DNA of 64,000 nt from an uncultured Planctomycetaceae bacterium (GCA_937916515.1 CALFSX010000062.1:61406-125405), one strand, 5' to 3'; shown: positions 38,067-47,988, counted from the first letter of the stretch. The notes: generated by a model from the sequence alone, not told the origin. A program made the numbers and translations.

Positions 38067-39191
38067 TTACGGAGCTGGTGGTGGTGGCGGTGGAGTACTT
38101 CCAAACGCAGGTTGAAGCTGCGGAACCTGACCAGCTGCCAGCCATCCGGCCATTCCGTTTGTCCAGACCATCGTGTCGGGCTTTACTTCGCCGGATGCAA
38201 TGCCTGTCGCAATTTGTTGCGGGTTGAATGGCCCCTGAGTTTGCCCGTTAACGGCAACATGCCACATTGTCATTTGAGGCGGTGGCGGTGGTGGAGCCAT
38301 TCCGGCGTTTCCCATTCCTGGAGTGCCACCCATCATGCCCGGTTGCATCATGCGTCCGGCCATGGCGAATCCCATGCCCATGCCCATGCCTTCAGCCGCA
38401 CCTCCACCATTGGGGTTTTCGGCGGCGGCGGTCATGGCCTGTCCCATCTGGTACTGCTGGAACTTATTCATGTCTCCGATCACCCCGATGCTTGTCCGAG
38501 TGTCCAGAGCTTTTTCGACTGTTTCCGGTAGAGAAATGTTGACGATAAACAGTTGAGGAATTTCCAGACCGTATTCGTCATCAATACGTTCCTGCACTTC
38601 CTTTCGTAGTGTTTCGCCGAACTCTCGATACTTGCTGGCAAGGTCAAGTGCCGCCACATTTGAAGTGGCAATGACTTCTGCGAATGTGCTGATGATGATT
38701 GATCGCAGCAATTCCGTCACTTCGTCAGCATCGACAACCTTGTCTGTTCCGACAAGTTCTTCCAGCAATGCTTTCGGTTGCACGGCTTTTAGTGCATACG
38801 TGCCAAACGCGCGAATTCGAATCGGGCCAAACTCCGGGTCGCGAAGCATGATTGGATTCGGAGTTCCCCATTTCAGGTCTGTGATTTGTTTTGTGCTGAC
38901 AAAATAAACTTCAGCTCGGAATGGGCTGTTGAAGCCGTATTTCCAGCCTGCGATGGTGCTGAGAATCGGAAGGTTGTCTGTTTTAAGTTCGTAATGGCCT
39001 GGTTCGAATACGTCAGCGATCTGGCCGCGATGGACGAAAACTGCAGTCTGTCCCGGACGAACGATTAACTGAGCTCCGTTCTTGATTTCGTTCTGGTAGC
39101 GAGGAAATCGCCAGACCAGAGCATGTCGCGAATCGTCGACCCATTCGATAATGTCGACTAACTCATTCCGCAGTTTTTCGAACAAACCCAT
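38067..39191 (-). CDS. SPFH/virion-core protein with C-terminal GYF_2 domain, YdjI-like
   Basis: An SPFH (stomatin/flotillin) domain spans about residues 30-250 (FVHRGQIADVFEPGHYEL; PEFGPIRIRAFGTYALK), typical of YdjI-like virion-core proteins that polymerise on membranes. A Gly/Met- and Pro-rich linker (about 265-310) leads to a GYF_2/DUF4339 domain (about 315-365, GQTQGPFNPQQIATGIASGEV) and a poly-Pro tail. The ORF track begins 13 codons upstream (39230); the ATG at 39191 (MGLFEKLRNE) is the likely start. Probably partners the downstream zinc-ribbon protein in membrane-stress response (inference). Confidence 0.87.
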   Translation of the reverse strand: MGLFEKLRNELVDIIEWVDDSRHALVWRFPRYQNEIKNGAQLIVRPGQTAVFVHRGQIADVFEPGHYELKTDNLPILSTIAGWKYGFNSPFRAEVYFVSTKQITDLKWGTPNPIMLRDPEFGPIRIRAFGTYALKAVQPKALLEELVGTDKVVDADEVTELLRSIIISTFAEVIATSNVAALDLASKYREFGETLRKEVQERIDDEYGLEIPQLFIVNISLPETVEKALDTRTSIGVIGDMNKFQQYQMGQAMTAAAENPNGGGAAEGMGMGMGFAMAGRMMQPGMMGGTPGMGNAGMAPPPPPPQMTMWHVAVNGQTQGPFNPQQIATGIASGEVKPDTMVWTNGMAGWLAAGQVPQLQPAFGSTPPPPPPAP

Positions 39192-39648
39192 TATCAGATA
39201 CTCCGGCGTCTCAAGGAAAATCAAAATCACACGAGGCCATGCCCCATCTCATTTAACTCAGCCGCTGACGTAGACGACTTAAGCGTTCATGAAAATTCGC
39301 CTAAACGTCAGCAAGTTTACTTCATTCAAAAAGATCAACCAGTCAGATTGCCCTGTTCTGTTGTGGGTATCTGATGGCGACCTGTTGATGATGAATCGAC
39401 TGCCAGGTTGAGGGAGTGCTGGATTTTTTCAAACTAATAGCGAAAACCAACAGCAAACAAGGCAATTCAGCCGCCTTTTGGGGGCGTTGAACACCCTTGA
39501 CGATGGTTTTCGCTTGATCGTAAAGTGAACGAAATCAATTCGCGTCCGGATCAGGAAAGTTGTCGAGCGAAGCGGAAGTTCGTCTTTTTTTTGTGACTCT
39601 GGATTTGATCGCGGGATGCTGATCGTTTTGGCTGAATCCAGTTCACTG
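39192..39648. other. Non-coding gap
   Basis: 457 bases with no convincing gene, between the SPFH leader and the TrhO-RluA stop. The promoter for the SPFH gene should be near its left end. No repeat or hairpin stood out. Confidence 0.45.
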
Positions 39649-41508
39649 CTAATTCTCTGTTGCCCAGCTCGGATCCGGCGCGTGGAAGGTGCGCAATTCG
39701 CCGTTCATGTCGTGCAATGAAATTGTTGATGCGTGCAGACACATGACAGGTTCGTCAATGGTAAGCGAGCGGTTGCTTCCCGTTTCGCCGTTGGGCAGAT
39801 AGGCCGGATCGCCGACAATTGGCAGGCCAAGATGCCACAGATGTAGCCTGATCTGATTTGTTCTGCCTGTGAGTGGCGTAACTTTTAGTAGCGTCGAACC
39901 ATCTGCCAAAGTTCGGACAACTTCAAACTTTGTATGCGATTCCAGCCCGTTTTCATCGTCGACCAAACGAAGTCCGTTTTCTGCTGGAGTTGCGGAAATG
40001 GGGGCCGTGCATTCAAAACTCGATTGTGCAGGAGTCGCAGCAACTCGGGCAAGGTAGGTTTTGCTGACGGTTCGCTTTTCGAACTGAGGCTGGATAATTC
40101 TGGCCACTTTTCGTTTGCGGCACATGACCAGCACACCGGACGTATTGGCGTCCAGTCGATGCACAAGCAGCGGGGCTTCTGGTCGATAGGTTTCGTTAAT
40201 TATGTACTGCAATGTGTTGCGGTTAAATCGTCCTGATGCATGCAGCGGCAGCGGTGCAGGCTTGTTGACGACGATGAATTGATCGTCATCAAAAATCACT
40301 TCGATGCTGCCGTTCACATCTGGCTCGACGGTTCCGGGCAGAAGGTTTTCAAACCGTTCGCCCCCCCGAACGACTCGTTCCGGCGATAAAGGCACAGCTT
40401 CAACGGGCGATGTCATTCGACGTTTGCGACGACCATATCGTTGGCCGGGCACAATCTCGCAATCCTGAATCTTTCTTTGCCATTCTTCCTGAGGCACCTG
40501 AGGGTGCCACCCAGACAGAAAAGAAAGCAGCGAAAGTCCGTCGAACTTTTGCGGCACATTTAACGGTCGCTTATTGAAATACGGAATGCTGCCCGGCAGT
40601 GGACTGACCAGTGACTGTATCTGCGCATTGCGAAGTTTCAGTCGATCCTGCATCTGCTGATCTGGTTCGCGATAACAACGTGGGCATGAAATTCCGGGGA
40701 CGTATTTTTCGGACGATTGACTTTCCGGCGAAACAACTTCCTGGCAGATAAAACACTGAGTGTGTTCTGTTTCGTTCAGCTTGGGGTCCACCGCAACACG
40801 TTGGTCAAAGACAAAGCAGTCTCCTGTATAGTGATCGCCGCCGCAGTCTTCGAAGTACTTCAAAATTCCACCTTCAAGCTGATACACCTGTTTGAAGCCG
40901 GCTTGCTCCATGTACGGTCCCGCCTTTTCGCAGCGGATGCCTCCTGTGCAAAACATGACAAGCGGCTCGTCCTTCATTGATTCCGGAAGCTTTGCGACTG
41001 CCTCAGGGAAATCTCGGAAATTGTCGATGCCGGCAGGGATTGCGTTGGTAAAAGTGCCCACTTCAACTTCGTAATCGTTGCGAGTATCCAGCAGGTGAAC
41101 TTTGCGGCCTTCGTCCAACCACTTTTTCAGTTCAGTGGCTGGTAGCTTCGGTGATGTGCGGTGTATTGGGTCAACACTGTCGATTCCGAATGCAATGATT
41201 TCCGATTTGATCTTGATCAACATGCGGTTAAACGGCTGATGGTCGCTGACGCTTTCCTTGGTTTCCAGATCGGTAAAGGCAGCGTCAAGATGGATCTCCT
41301 GCAGAAAGGCGTCGATAGCTTCGCGCGGCCCTGCCAGAAACAAATTGATGCCTTCCGGGCTAAGCAAAATTGTGCCTTTTAGTTGCAGGCGATCGACAAG
41401 GCTTCGCAGCTTTTCTCTGCGTTCCTGCAGATCGTCAAGCGAGACGAACTTGTAACCGGCAATGTTGATGAACTGGCAGCTGTTGGCTTCGGGGCAAATC
41501 GTAGACAT
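39649..41508 (-). CDS. Fusion of TrhO-type tRNA uridine hydroxylase and RluA-family pseudouridine synthase
   Basis: Residues 1-320 are a TrhO/YceA-type rhodanese protein: N-terminal acylphosphatase-like domain (KGTILLSPEGINLFLAG), rhodanese domain with catalytic Cys in MFCTGGIRCEKAG, and a Cys-rich CFICQ...CPRCY segment. TrhO makes 5-hydroxyuridine at tRNA position 34. Residues about 330-400 resemble an S4 RNA-binding domain (SLLSFLSGWHP, VRGGERFENLLPG), and about 405-619 are an RluA-type pseudouridine synthase with HRLDANTSG (catalytic Asp) and GRTNQIRLH. Both active sites look intact. The fusion suggests two uridine modifications made on one RNA or in one complex. Confidence 0.92.
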   Translation of the reverse strand: MSTICPEANSCQFINIAGYKFVSLDDLQERREKLRSLVDRLQLKGTILLSPEGINLFLAGPREAIDAFLQEIHLDAAFTDLETKESVSDHQPFNRMLIKIKSEIIAFGIDSVDPIHRTSPKLPATELKKWLDEGRKVHLLDTRNDYEVEVGTFTNAIPAGIDNFRDFPEAVAKLPESMKDEPLVMFCTGGIRCEKAGPYMEQAGFKQVYQLEGGILKYFEDCGGDHYTGDCFVFDQRVAVDPKLNETEHTQCFICQEVVSPESQSSEKYVPGISCPRCYREPDQQMQDRLKLRNAQIQSLVSPLPGSIPYFNKRPLNVPQKFDGLSLLSFLSGWHPQVPQEEWQRKIQDCEIVPGQRYGRRKRRMTSPVEAVPLSPERVVRGGERFENLLPGTVEPDVNGSIEVIFDDDQFIVVNKPAPLPLHASGRFNRNTLQYIINETYRPEAPLLVHRLDANTSGVLVMCRKRKVARIIQPQFEKRTVSKTYLARVAATPAQSSFECTAPISATPAENGLRLVDDENGLESHTKFEVVRTLADGSTLLKVTPLTGRTNQIRLHLWHLGLPIVGDPAYLPNGETGSNRSLTIDEPVMCLHASTISLHDMNGELRTFHAPDPSWATEN

Positions 41509-41666
41509 CTGAACTTAGCAACAAATCTAAAGTAATGAATCGCACGACAATAACCGAATATTGTCACATCTTCGGCAAGAAGTCACCCGCGAAATTCCCA
41601 GGGCCATTGCGGGCCACTTTACTCGCTACCTGCAAAACAAAGCTGAGTTTTAGCTGAAATGAAGCG

Positions 41667-43973
41667 TCAATCAGAGTTTTCTGCTGACAGTTCATCACTG
41701 TTTATTGTTGAGGATACCGGCGTTGTCCAACGGAGCAAGAGTGGAAGCAGCACCAGATCGCCAAATACTCCACCCACCATAGACAGGCTCAGCAACGCAC
41801 CAAAGTAAACCAAGGGGACAAACCGGGAAGCCGTCAGTACAAGTAGTCCGGCAACGAGAGCCAGGTGGGCAAAGACAAGTGCTCTTCCCGCACTGGCGTG
41901 GGCGATGTGCAGCGAATTTTGCACCGAATTTTGCCTTCTGGCACGCTCAAACGCAGTAATGTAGTGGATTGTGGAGTCAACCGTCAGTCCCATAGAGACG
42001 CTGGTAATCATGGCGGTGCCTATGTTTACTCGACTTCCCGTCCATCCAAGAATGCCCATGACAATGGCGACCGGAAAAATATTCGGCAATAAAGAAACGA
42101 AACCTATTCTCAGGCTACGGAATGCGATCGTCATGCACACGAGAATCCCGATGGTGGCGACGACAAAGCTAAGCAGTTGATCCTGCAGCAGGCTCTGAAT
42201 CAGATCGGCCAGCAGGACAAACATTCCGGAAGCTTCTGGTGGAGTCGTCTGGCGAAATTCCGTCGATGCAAAAAAATCGTGGACGCAGCTGCGGATGCGA
42301 ATGATCTGCGTGAGCTTCTGTTCGCTTGGCTGCTGTTCTGCGGACCGCAACACGATTCTCATTCGACGAGCATCCTTGTTATAGAAATTACTAACAAGGG
42401 TGGGTTGCTTGCTCGCGATTTTTCTGAGTGTTTTGGTTGGTACGAAAATTCTGGGAGGCAGGTCGGTGAAGTCCGTCAACGACAGAATTGAAATTGTTTC
42501 ATCGTCTTCGGACAAACTTCGAAGCTTCTCCGTCAGCCTCTGGATATCCGAAAGGAAATCGTCCGTGAGTTCTTCTGGAGTGTCGAACGCGATCTCCCAA
42601 CTGCCTGCCCCGCCCAGTCGCGATTCCACGAACTTAAGAGACTGAACGATGGTGGACGAGTCTTTGAAGTTCTTGCTGAAGTCGGTTTCGACGTTCAGCA
42701 TCAGGACTCCCGGAATCGCAAATGCGAACATCAAGAAACAAATCACGCCCGTCAGCACTGGTCGTTTTTCTACAGCTCGAGCACTAATGTGAAGCGCTTT
42801 GTCCAGCCAGTGTTCCATGGGCACGCTGGCCGGCGGCGACAGACGTGAACCAGACCCCAGCGTTGCCGGAAACACGACAATGCACGCAAGCAGCACCACT
42901 CCCGTTCCAAGGCACATCATAATGGAAAAGCTTCGTACCGGCGTAATCTGGCTGACAAGCAGCGACGTAAAGCCGACAGCCGTTGTAACGCACGTCCAGA
43001 ATATTGGCATCGTCATTTCAGACAACGTGCGTTTGGTTGCGTCAAGCACCTTCTGTTTCCGTTGATGATCGGTTTCCAACGGAAGCACGCCCTGTTCATT
43101 TCGGATGTCTCGATAGTGAACAATGACGTGCATACATGTTGCGATGCCAATGACGGTTACAAGCGAATTCAGCATGGAACTAACCATACTAAGCTCGGCG
43201 CCAATCACAGAAAGTGTCGCTCGAGTGACAACGACAGATCCGAGAACCAGTCCGACAGGAGCCAGAACCCAGCGAAATCCCTGAAACATCATCAACAGCA
43301 CAAGCGACAAAATGCTGAGTGAAACCAGAAACAGAATCTGCCCGTCTTCCTCAACCATCTGAAACATATCAAAAACCTGCACCGGTTCGCCCGCGACGGC
43401 TACTTCGCCGTCCATCGATGCAGCGATTTTGCGAATTTTCTCCAGCGTTGCGGCTCGCGATTCGGTCGACTCATTCTGGGGCCTTAGTTCCAGCAGAATT
43501 CCCGTAGTTCGTCCATCGCGGCCAACCATAGTTCCTTCAAAAAGTCGCAACATCGCTCTGCGTGACGGCTTGAAGCGAGGTGCAGCGTCAAGCAGGTCTG
43601 CGAGATGCTGCGTTTTTTCACCGTTAACCCCGGGGATCTCATTCAACCGGGCAGACACATCTCGGATCTTTTGGGCGACGGGATCGTCAACCGCCAGCAA
43701 GACATCAATTTCCAGCACTGCGGCTAAGGACTGTGGCACCTGCTGGTCGGGCATCGCAAACAGCTGGTCTTCCGTCCAGGCGACAATGACGAATTCGCTG
43801 CCTCCAAATTCACTGCGATTCCTCTGCAGCAACAGCAGGTCCGGGTTGTCGGACGCAAAGAACGCCTCAATTCTTTGGTCGAACTTCAGCCGTTCAGAGA
43901 CCGGAATCGCGGCCAGGACGATGGCCGCAGCTCCGAACAGCAATAGATTTCTAAGCGAAACAAGCGTCTTCAT
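41667..43973 (-). CDS. RND/MMPL-superfamily exporter
   Basis: A 768-residue membrane protein with an N-terminal TM helix, a periplasmic domain (about 30-215), a block of about five TM helices (about 215-410), a second periplasmic domain and a second TM block (about 590-755). This is the two-times-six layout of MMPL/HpnN-like RND transporters. The conserved membrane segments include GLTVDSTIHYITAFERA near residue 670. Such proteins move lipids, hopanoids or other hydrophobic compounds using the proton gradient. The substrate cannot be read; no periplasmic adaptor or outer-membrane factor is next to it. Confidence 0.87.
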   Translation of the reverse strand: MKTLVSLRNLLLFGAAAIVLAAIPVSERLKFDQRIEAFFASDNPDLLLLQRNRSEFGGSEFVIVAWTEDQLFAMPDQQVPQSLAAVLEIDVLLAVDDPVAQKIRDVSARLNEIPGVNGEKTQHLADLLDAAPRFKPSRRAMLRLFEGTMVGRDGRTTGILLELRPQNESTESRAATLEKIRKIAASMDGEVAVAGEPVQVFDMFQMVEEDGQILFLVSLSILSLVLLMMFQGFRWVLAPVGLVLGSVVVTRATLSVIGAELSMVSSMLNSLVTVIGIATCMHVIVHYRDIRNEQGVLPLETDHQRKQKVLDATKRTLSEMTMPIFWTCVTTAVGFTSLLVSQITPVRSFSIMMCLGTGVVLLACIVVFPATLGSGSRLSPPASVPMEHWLDKALHISARAVEKRPVLTGVICFLMFAFAIPGVLMLNVETDFSKNFKDSSTIVQSLKFVESRLGGAGSWEIAFDTPEELTDDFLSDIQRLTEKLRSLSEDDETISILSLTDFTDLPPRIFVPTKTLRKIASKQPTLVSNFYNKDARRMRIVLRSAEQQPSEQKLTQIIRIRSCVHDFFASTEFRQTTPPEASGMFVLLADLIQSLLQDQLLSFVVATIGILVCMTIAFRSLRIGFVSLLPNIFPVAIVMGILGWTGSRVNIGTAMITSVSMGLTVDSTIHYITAFERARRQNSVQNSLHIAHASAGRALVFAHLALVAGLLVLTASRFVPLVYFGALLSLSMVGGVFGDLVLLPLLLRWTTPVSSTINSDELSAENSD

Positions 43974-44414
43974 GGTTGCAAGAAGGACTGCCGAAAGGAA
44001 ACGACCGTTCGAGACAAGGCGACTGCCGAAACGGTGTCGGCTGATGTGTGAGATATCGAAATGCCGCTCAAACGGCTACCCCCGACGCACGATTCCCGAC
44101 AATCAGTCTCAAAAAACGCTTGATCGGTAATTTCCAGCGGGCGGACTGTGCAAGTTAAATCACCAAACAGCTCACAAACACAATTTGCGACTCATACCGA
44201 ATGCCCGGCCTGTAGCAGTTGACGTCCTCACAAATCTTACAGCTGGCATAATCAGATGCCGAATCACCGCGAAAATGTTGTCGGAACACAACATTCCTGC
44301 ATGTTTCAACCGTCAAGGCTTCCAGATATGACCTAGCTTTACTCTGAAGGAACTCTGCGCGGATCGTCTTCCTCTCCGCTGCTGCAATTCAAAAATAGAA
44401 ATTCGGAGTTAGTC
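43974..44414. promoter_or_regulatory. Divergent promoter region between RND exporter and cpaF
   Basis: 441 bases with no gene. Directly before cpaF the sequence ATTCGGAGTTAGTC-ATG gives a GGAG ribosome-binding site with 6-base spacing, one of the clearer ones in the window. No specific operator recognised. Confidence 0.5.
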
Positions 44415-45722
44415 ATGGTAGCCCTGCCAAAATCACGCTCAAACACCAACGACTTTGAAGCACTGAAAGAACACATTCACGGCAAGCTAGTTGAAAAACT
44501 TGACCTGACGCGGATTTCAGAGCTTGAAGGTGATTCTCTTCGACGTGAAATTCGCGTCGTTGTTGAACATTTATGCGATACCGAAAATCCTCTTCTTAAC
44601 CGTTCAGAACGTGAGCGGCTTGTAGAAGAAGTCCTGGACGAAGCCTTTGGCTTTGGTCCGCTGGAACTTCTTCTTAAAGAGGAAGGCGTTGCGGATATTA
44701 TGATCAACGGTCCGAAGAATGTGTTTCTTGAAAAGAACGGCCGAATTATCAAGTCCGATGTGACATTCCGTGACAACGACCACCTGCTGCAGATTCTTGA
44801 CCGTATCGTATCCAAGGTTGGTCGACGCGTGGACGAAACTTCACCGATGGTCGACGCTCGACTTCCGGATGGTTCTCGGCTGAACGCAATTATCCCGCCA
44901 TTGGCACTGGATGGCCCTTCTTTGACAATTCGTCGATTCGGTTCGAATCCTTTGACGCTGGAAGACCTGCTGAAATTCGGTGCGTTCACACCTGAAATGG
45001 TCATGTTTATGGAAGGAGCCATGAAGGCTCGCCTGAACGTCATCATCAGCGGCGGTACTGGTTCTGGTAAGACGACGCTTTTGAATACGCTGTCGAGCTT
45101 TATCTCCAACGAAAACCGCATCGTCACAATTGAAGATGCGGCGGAAATTCAGCTGCAGCAGGAACACGTGCTTCGCCTGGAAACGCGACCAGCAAATATC
45201 GAAGGCAAGGGGATGGTGACTGCCACGGACCTTGTGAAGAACGCACTGCGTATGCGTCCTGACAGAATTATTATCGGCGAGTGTCGTGGTGGAGAAGCGC
45301 TGGACATGTTGCAGGCCATGAATACCGGCCACGATGGATCTTTAACAACGGTCCACGCGAACACTCCACGCGACGCGATTTCTCGTATTGAAACGCTTGT
45401 GAATATGAGCGGCATTGACTTGGCAATGTCCGCGTTGCGTAAGCAGATTGCGTCTGCTGTGCACTTGATCATTCAAGCCAGCCGACTGCAGGGTGGCCCT
45501 CGTAAGGTGACTTATATTACTGAGATTGTCGGCATGGAAGGCGACACCATTGTTATGCAGGATATCTTCAAGTTTGTTCAGGAAGGTATCGACGGAAATG
45601 GTAAGGCGACCGGTCACTTTATCTCAACCGGCGTACGGCCGAAGTGTATCGAACATCTGGAATCTTCGGGTGTGAAACTGCCACCAAGCATCTTTGCTGA
45701 GCGTCAGTTGCGATCTATGTAG
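44415..45722 (+). CDS. cpaF: CpaF/TadA-family secretion ATPase
   Basis: A type II/IV-secretion-superfamily hexameric ATPase that powers Tad/Flp pilus assembly or a related secretion system. The N-terminal helical domain (1-110) is followed by VADIMINGPKNVFLE. The P-loop GGTGSGKTTLLNTL is at about residue 215, the Asp box VTIEDAAEIQL follows, and the Walker B/His-box region includes IIIGECRGGEALDMLQAMNTGHDGS. Translated from a good GGAG site. Next in the operon come tadB and tadC. Confidence 0.96.
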   Translation: MVALPKSRSNTNDFEALKEHIHGKLVEKLDLTRISELEGDSLRREIRVVVEHLCDTENPLLNRSERERLVEEVLDEAFGFGPLELLLKEEGVADIMINGPKNVFLEKNGRIIKSDVTFRDNDHLLQILDRIVSKVGRRVDETSPMVDARLPDGSRLNAIIPPLALDGPSLTIRRFGSNPLTLEDLLKFGAFTPEMVMFMEGAMKARLNVIISGGTGSGKTTLLNTLSSFISNENRIVTIEDAAEIQLQQEHVLRLETRPANIEGKGMVTATDLVKNALRMRPDRIIIGECRGGEALDMLQAMNTGHDGSLTTVHANTPRDAISRIETLVNMSGIDLAMSALRKQIASAVHLIIQASRLQGGPRKVTYITEIVGMEGDTIVMQDIFKFVQEGIDGNGKATGHFISTGVRPKCIEHLESSGVKLPPSIFAERQLRSM

Positions 45723-45866
45723 TTTTAGTATGACTCGGAACAGCGTTTGTCATACGTTGCTCCGAGGTTTCTGTCAGGTTTTTTCGTAAGCTAAATTTGT
45801 GATGTTGCCTGTTGTGGCTTCCGCCCAGTTGGCATGTCGGAATTCGTTTTCCGGAAAGTTGAATCA

Positions 45867-46829
45867 ATGGACCCGGTTCTCACAATCATGATTGCGGCCT
45901 TCGTCGGTGTGCTGGCACTGGTGATTGGCGTTGGCAATATCATTCAAAGCAAACGATCGTCACAGGCGGAGTCTCGTCTTGCAGCGTTTACGGGCGGTAG
46001 TACGTCCGTTGGCTCGCAGATTGCCGACGAGATTGTACGTGATGGTCTGTCGTCGGCTTCCGGGCTTGTTGGCAAAATCATTGGCCGGTTTAAGAATCTG
46101 CCGATGTTTTTCCAACAGGCAGAATCGCCATTGAAGCCCGAACAGTTTCTGTTGCTGTGTGCAGGGGCTGGTGCGTTGGGAGCACTGGTGACGGTGATTA
46201 TACGTTCGCCTCCAGCGTTGATTCCTGTTGGAGCAGCATGCGGAGTCGCCTTGCCCTGGCTGTGGCTTTGGATGCGACGCCGAAGTCGTTTCAAAAAGTT
46301 TGAAGCTCAGCTTTCGAATGCTCTGGACCTGATGGGGCGAGCACTGCGTTCCGGACACAGTTTATCGTCTGCCCTGCACGTCGTTTCCAGTGAAATGCCT
46401 GCTCCCATTTCGAAGGAGTTTCAGAAGGTTCACGAAGAACAGAACCTGGGAATTCCAATCGACCAGGCGCTTAAAAATATGCTGAAACGTATGCCGAGCA
46501 TGGACGTTCAGTTCTTTGTCATTGCTGTTTGTATTCAGCGTCAATGCGGTGGTGACCTTGCCGAAATTCTGGCAAAAATTGGCGGATTGGTTCGCGAACG
46601 TTTCAAGATTCTGGGGCAGGTTAAGGCGTTGACCGGAGAAGGTCGAATCAGCGGAATCGTGTTGATGGCGTTGCCGCCAGTTCTGTTTGCCGCTGTTTAT
46701 TATCTGAATCCCGATTACGTGATGATCCTGTTTGATCGTGAAGAAGGTCGGAAGATGTTGTTTGCAACAGGCTTTCTTCAGTTGCTTGGTGCAATCTGCA
46801 TCAAAAAGATCATCGACATCAAAGTGTGA
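45867..46829 (+). CDS. tadB: TadB-like inner-membrane platform protein
   Basis: A T2SF (GspF-like) domain protein with an N-terminal TM helix, a pair of TM helices at about 90-135 and C-terminal helices. The cytoplasmic domain reads LSNALDLMGRALRSGHSLSSALHVVSSEM, the T2SF signature. The ORF track starts at 45834; the ATG at 45867 (MDPVLTIM) has a GGAAAG site 10 bases upstream and the normal N-terminus, so is preferred. It forms the membrane platform for the CpaF ATPase. Confidence 0.92.
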   Translation: MDPVLTIMIAAFVGVLALVIGVGNIIQSKRSSQAESRLAAFTGGSTSVGSQIADEIVRDGLSSASGLVGKIIGRFKNLPMFFQQAESPLKPEQFLLLCAGAGALGALVTVIIRSPPALIPVGAACGVALPWLWLWMRRRSRFKKFEAQLSNALDLMGRALRSGHSLSSALHVVSSEMPAPISKEFQKVHEEQNLGIPIDQALKNMLKRMPSMDVQFFVIAVCIQRQCGGDLAEILAKIGGLVRERFKILGQVKALTGEGRISGIVLMALPPVLFAAVYYLNPDYVMILFDREEGRKMLFATGFLQLLGAICIKKIIDIKV

Positions 46830-46900
46830 GTTTACGGCAGGTTTTTGAAGTCTGCGTTCATCAAAACAAATAGCGTTTCCCTCTGCGGGAGTTCGATTAA

Positions 46901-47830
46901 ATGTCACCTGAAATCATCATTCCTGTTTCTGCGTTCTGTGCGATCGCTTGTGTCGCGTGGGTCATTCTAAACCTGGTCACAGGCAAGAAGTCTCGCGCCT
47001 CGCAACGTTTGGATGAATTGCGCGATCCTGGATCTCGCAAACGTCGTGAGAACGATAATGCGTCCGTGAAGAACGTGCTTGAAAAAGCGGCTCCGGCACT
47101 GTCCAACGTTCTTAAACCGAAGACTGAAGCCGAACAGAGTAAGCTGAAAATTCGACTTGCAAATGCGGGCTTTTCAGGTCCCAATGCACCTCGAAACTTT
47201 CTTGCCCTGAAGTTTGTTGGATTTATTATGGGCATCATTTTTGGAGCCGGTTATGGCTTCGCCAATATGGGATCCGGCGGTAATTCGTGGACGTCGTTCA
47301 TTATTGGCGGTGGAGCCGGTTTTTATATTCCGGAAGCGATGTTGACGCTGATGAAGATGTCCAGACAGCAGAAGATCTTTCTTCAGTTGCCCGATGCTCT
47401 GGACCTTCTGGTTGTGTGTGTCGAAGCTGGTCTGGGATTGGATGCGGCGATGCGTCGGGTTTCTGAAGAACTGGCCAATGGTGCTCCTGAAGTTTGTCAG
47501 GAACTTGCCACTGCCAACATGCAGTTGCAGATGGGTAAGCATCGACGCGACGTGCTGCATGACCTGGGAATTCGAACCGGCGTGGACGACATGAGAGCTC
47601 TTGCGGCGATCCTGATTCAGGCTGACCGATTCGGTTCGTCGATCGCTCAGGCATTGCGAGTCCAATCGGACAGTATGAGAACCAAGCGAAGGCAAATGGC
47701 CGAAGAAAAGGCTCAGGGAGCTGCGGTGAAAATGATTTTTCCGCTGGTTCTATTCATCTTCCCGGGTATTTTCGTAATTCTGGTAGGCCCTGCCGGCATT
47801 CAGTTGATGGACAATATCGTCAACAAATAA
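46901..47830 (+). CDS. tadC: TadC-like inner-membrane platform protein
   Basis: The second T2SF protein of the pair, with an N-terminal TM helix, central TM helices (about 105-145) and a C-terminal helix (VLFIFPGIFVILVGPAG). The cytoplasmic part has QLPDALDLLVVCVEAGLGLDAAMRRVSEE. TadB and TadC form a hetero-oligomeric platform. It lies 71 bases after tadB and is followed by a strong terminator, so the operon ends here. No Flp pilin, prepilin peptidase, secretin or RcpC gene is in the window. Confidence 0.94.
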   Translation: MSPEIIIPVSAFCAIACVAWVILNLVTGKKSRASQRLDELRDPGSRKRRENDNASVKNVLEKAAPALSNVLKPKTEAEQSKLKIRLANAGFSGPNAPRNFLALKFVGFIMGIIFGAGYGFANMGSGGNSWTSFIIGGGAGFYIPEAMLTLMKMSRQQKIFLQLPDALDLLVVCVEAGLGLDAAMRRVSEELANGAPEVCQELATANMQLQMGKHRRDVLHDLGIRTGVDDMRALAAILIQADRFGSSIAQALRVQSDSMRTKRRQMAEEKAQGAAVKMIFPLVLFIFPGIFVILVGPAGIQLMDNIVNK

Positions 47831-47865
47831 GGTTGCCAATCGGCAACTGCTTGATTGAGACAACG

Positions 47866-47905
47866 AAGCCCCGGAAGTCGATTTGCGACATCTGGGGCTT
47901 TTTTT
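47866..47905 (+). terminator. Rho-independent terminator of the tad operon
   Basis: Stem AAGCCCC...GGGGCTT, with extra pairing inside (GTCG-atttg-CGAC), followed by TTTTT. It lies 36 bases after the tadC stop. A smaller GTTGCC-aatc-GGCAAC hairpin precedes it. Confidence 0.88.
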
Positions 47906-47988
47906 ATGTCGCCAATGGAAGGCGGCCAGCTGGTGCAAATGTTTGCGATAATGAAACGCGATTCGTGGATTGTTGCCGTGTTTGTTTT

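Noticed and set aside
38267-38556. Pro/Met-rich ORFs antisense to the SPFH gene
   Set aside because: They mirror the Gly/Met- and Pro-rich linker of the SPFH protein.
44477-45127. 216-residue Ser/Arg-rich ORF on the minus strand
   Set aside because: Antisense to cpaF; low-complexity Ser/Arg composition is typical of a shadow frame.
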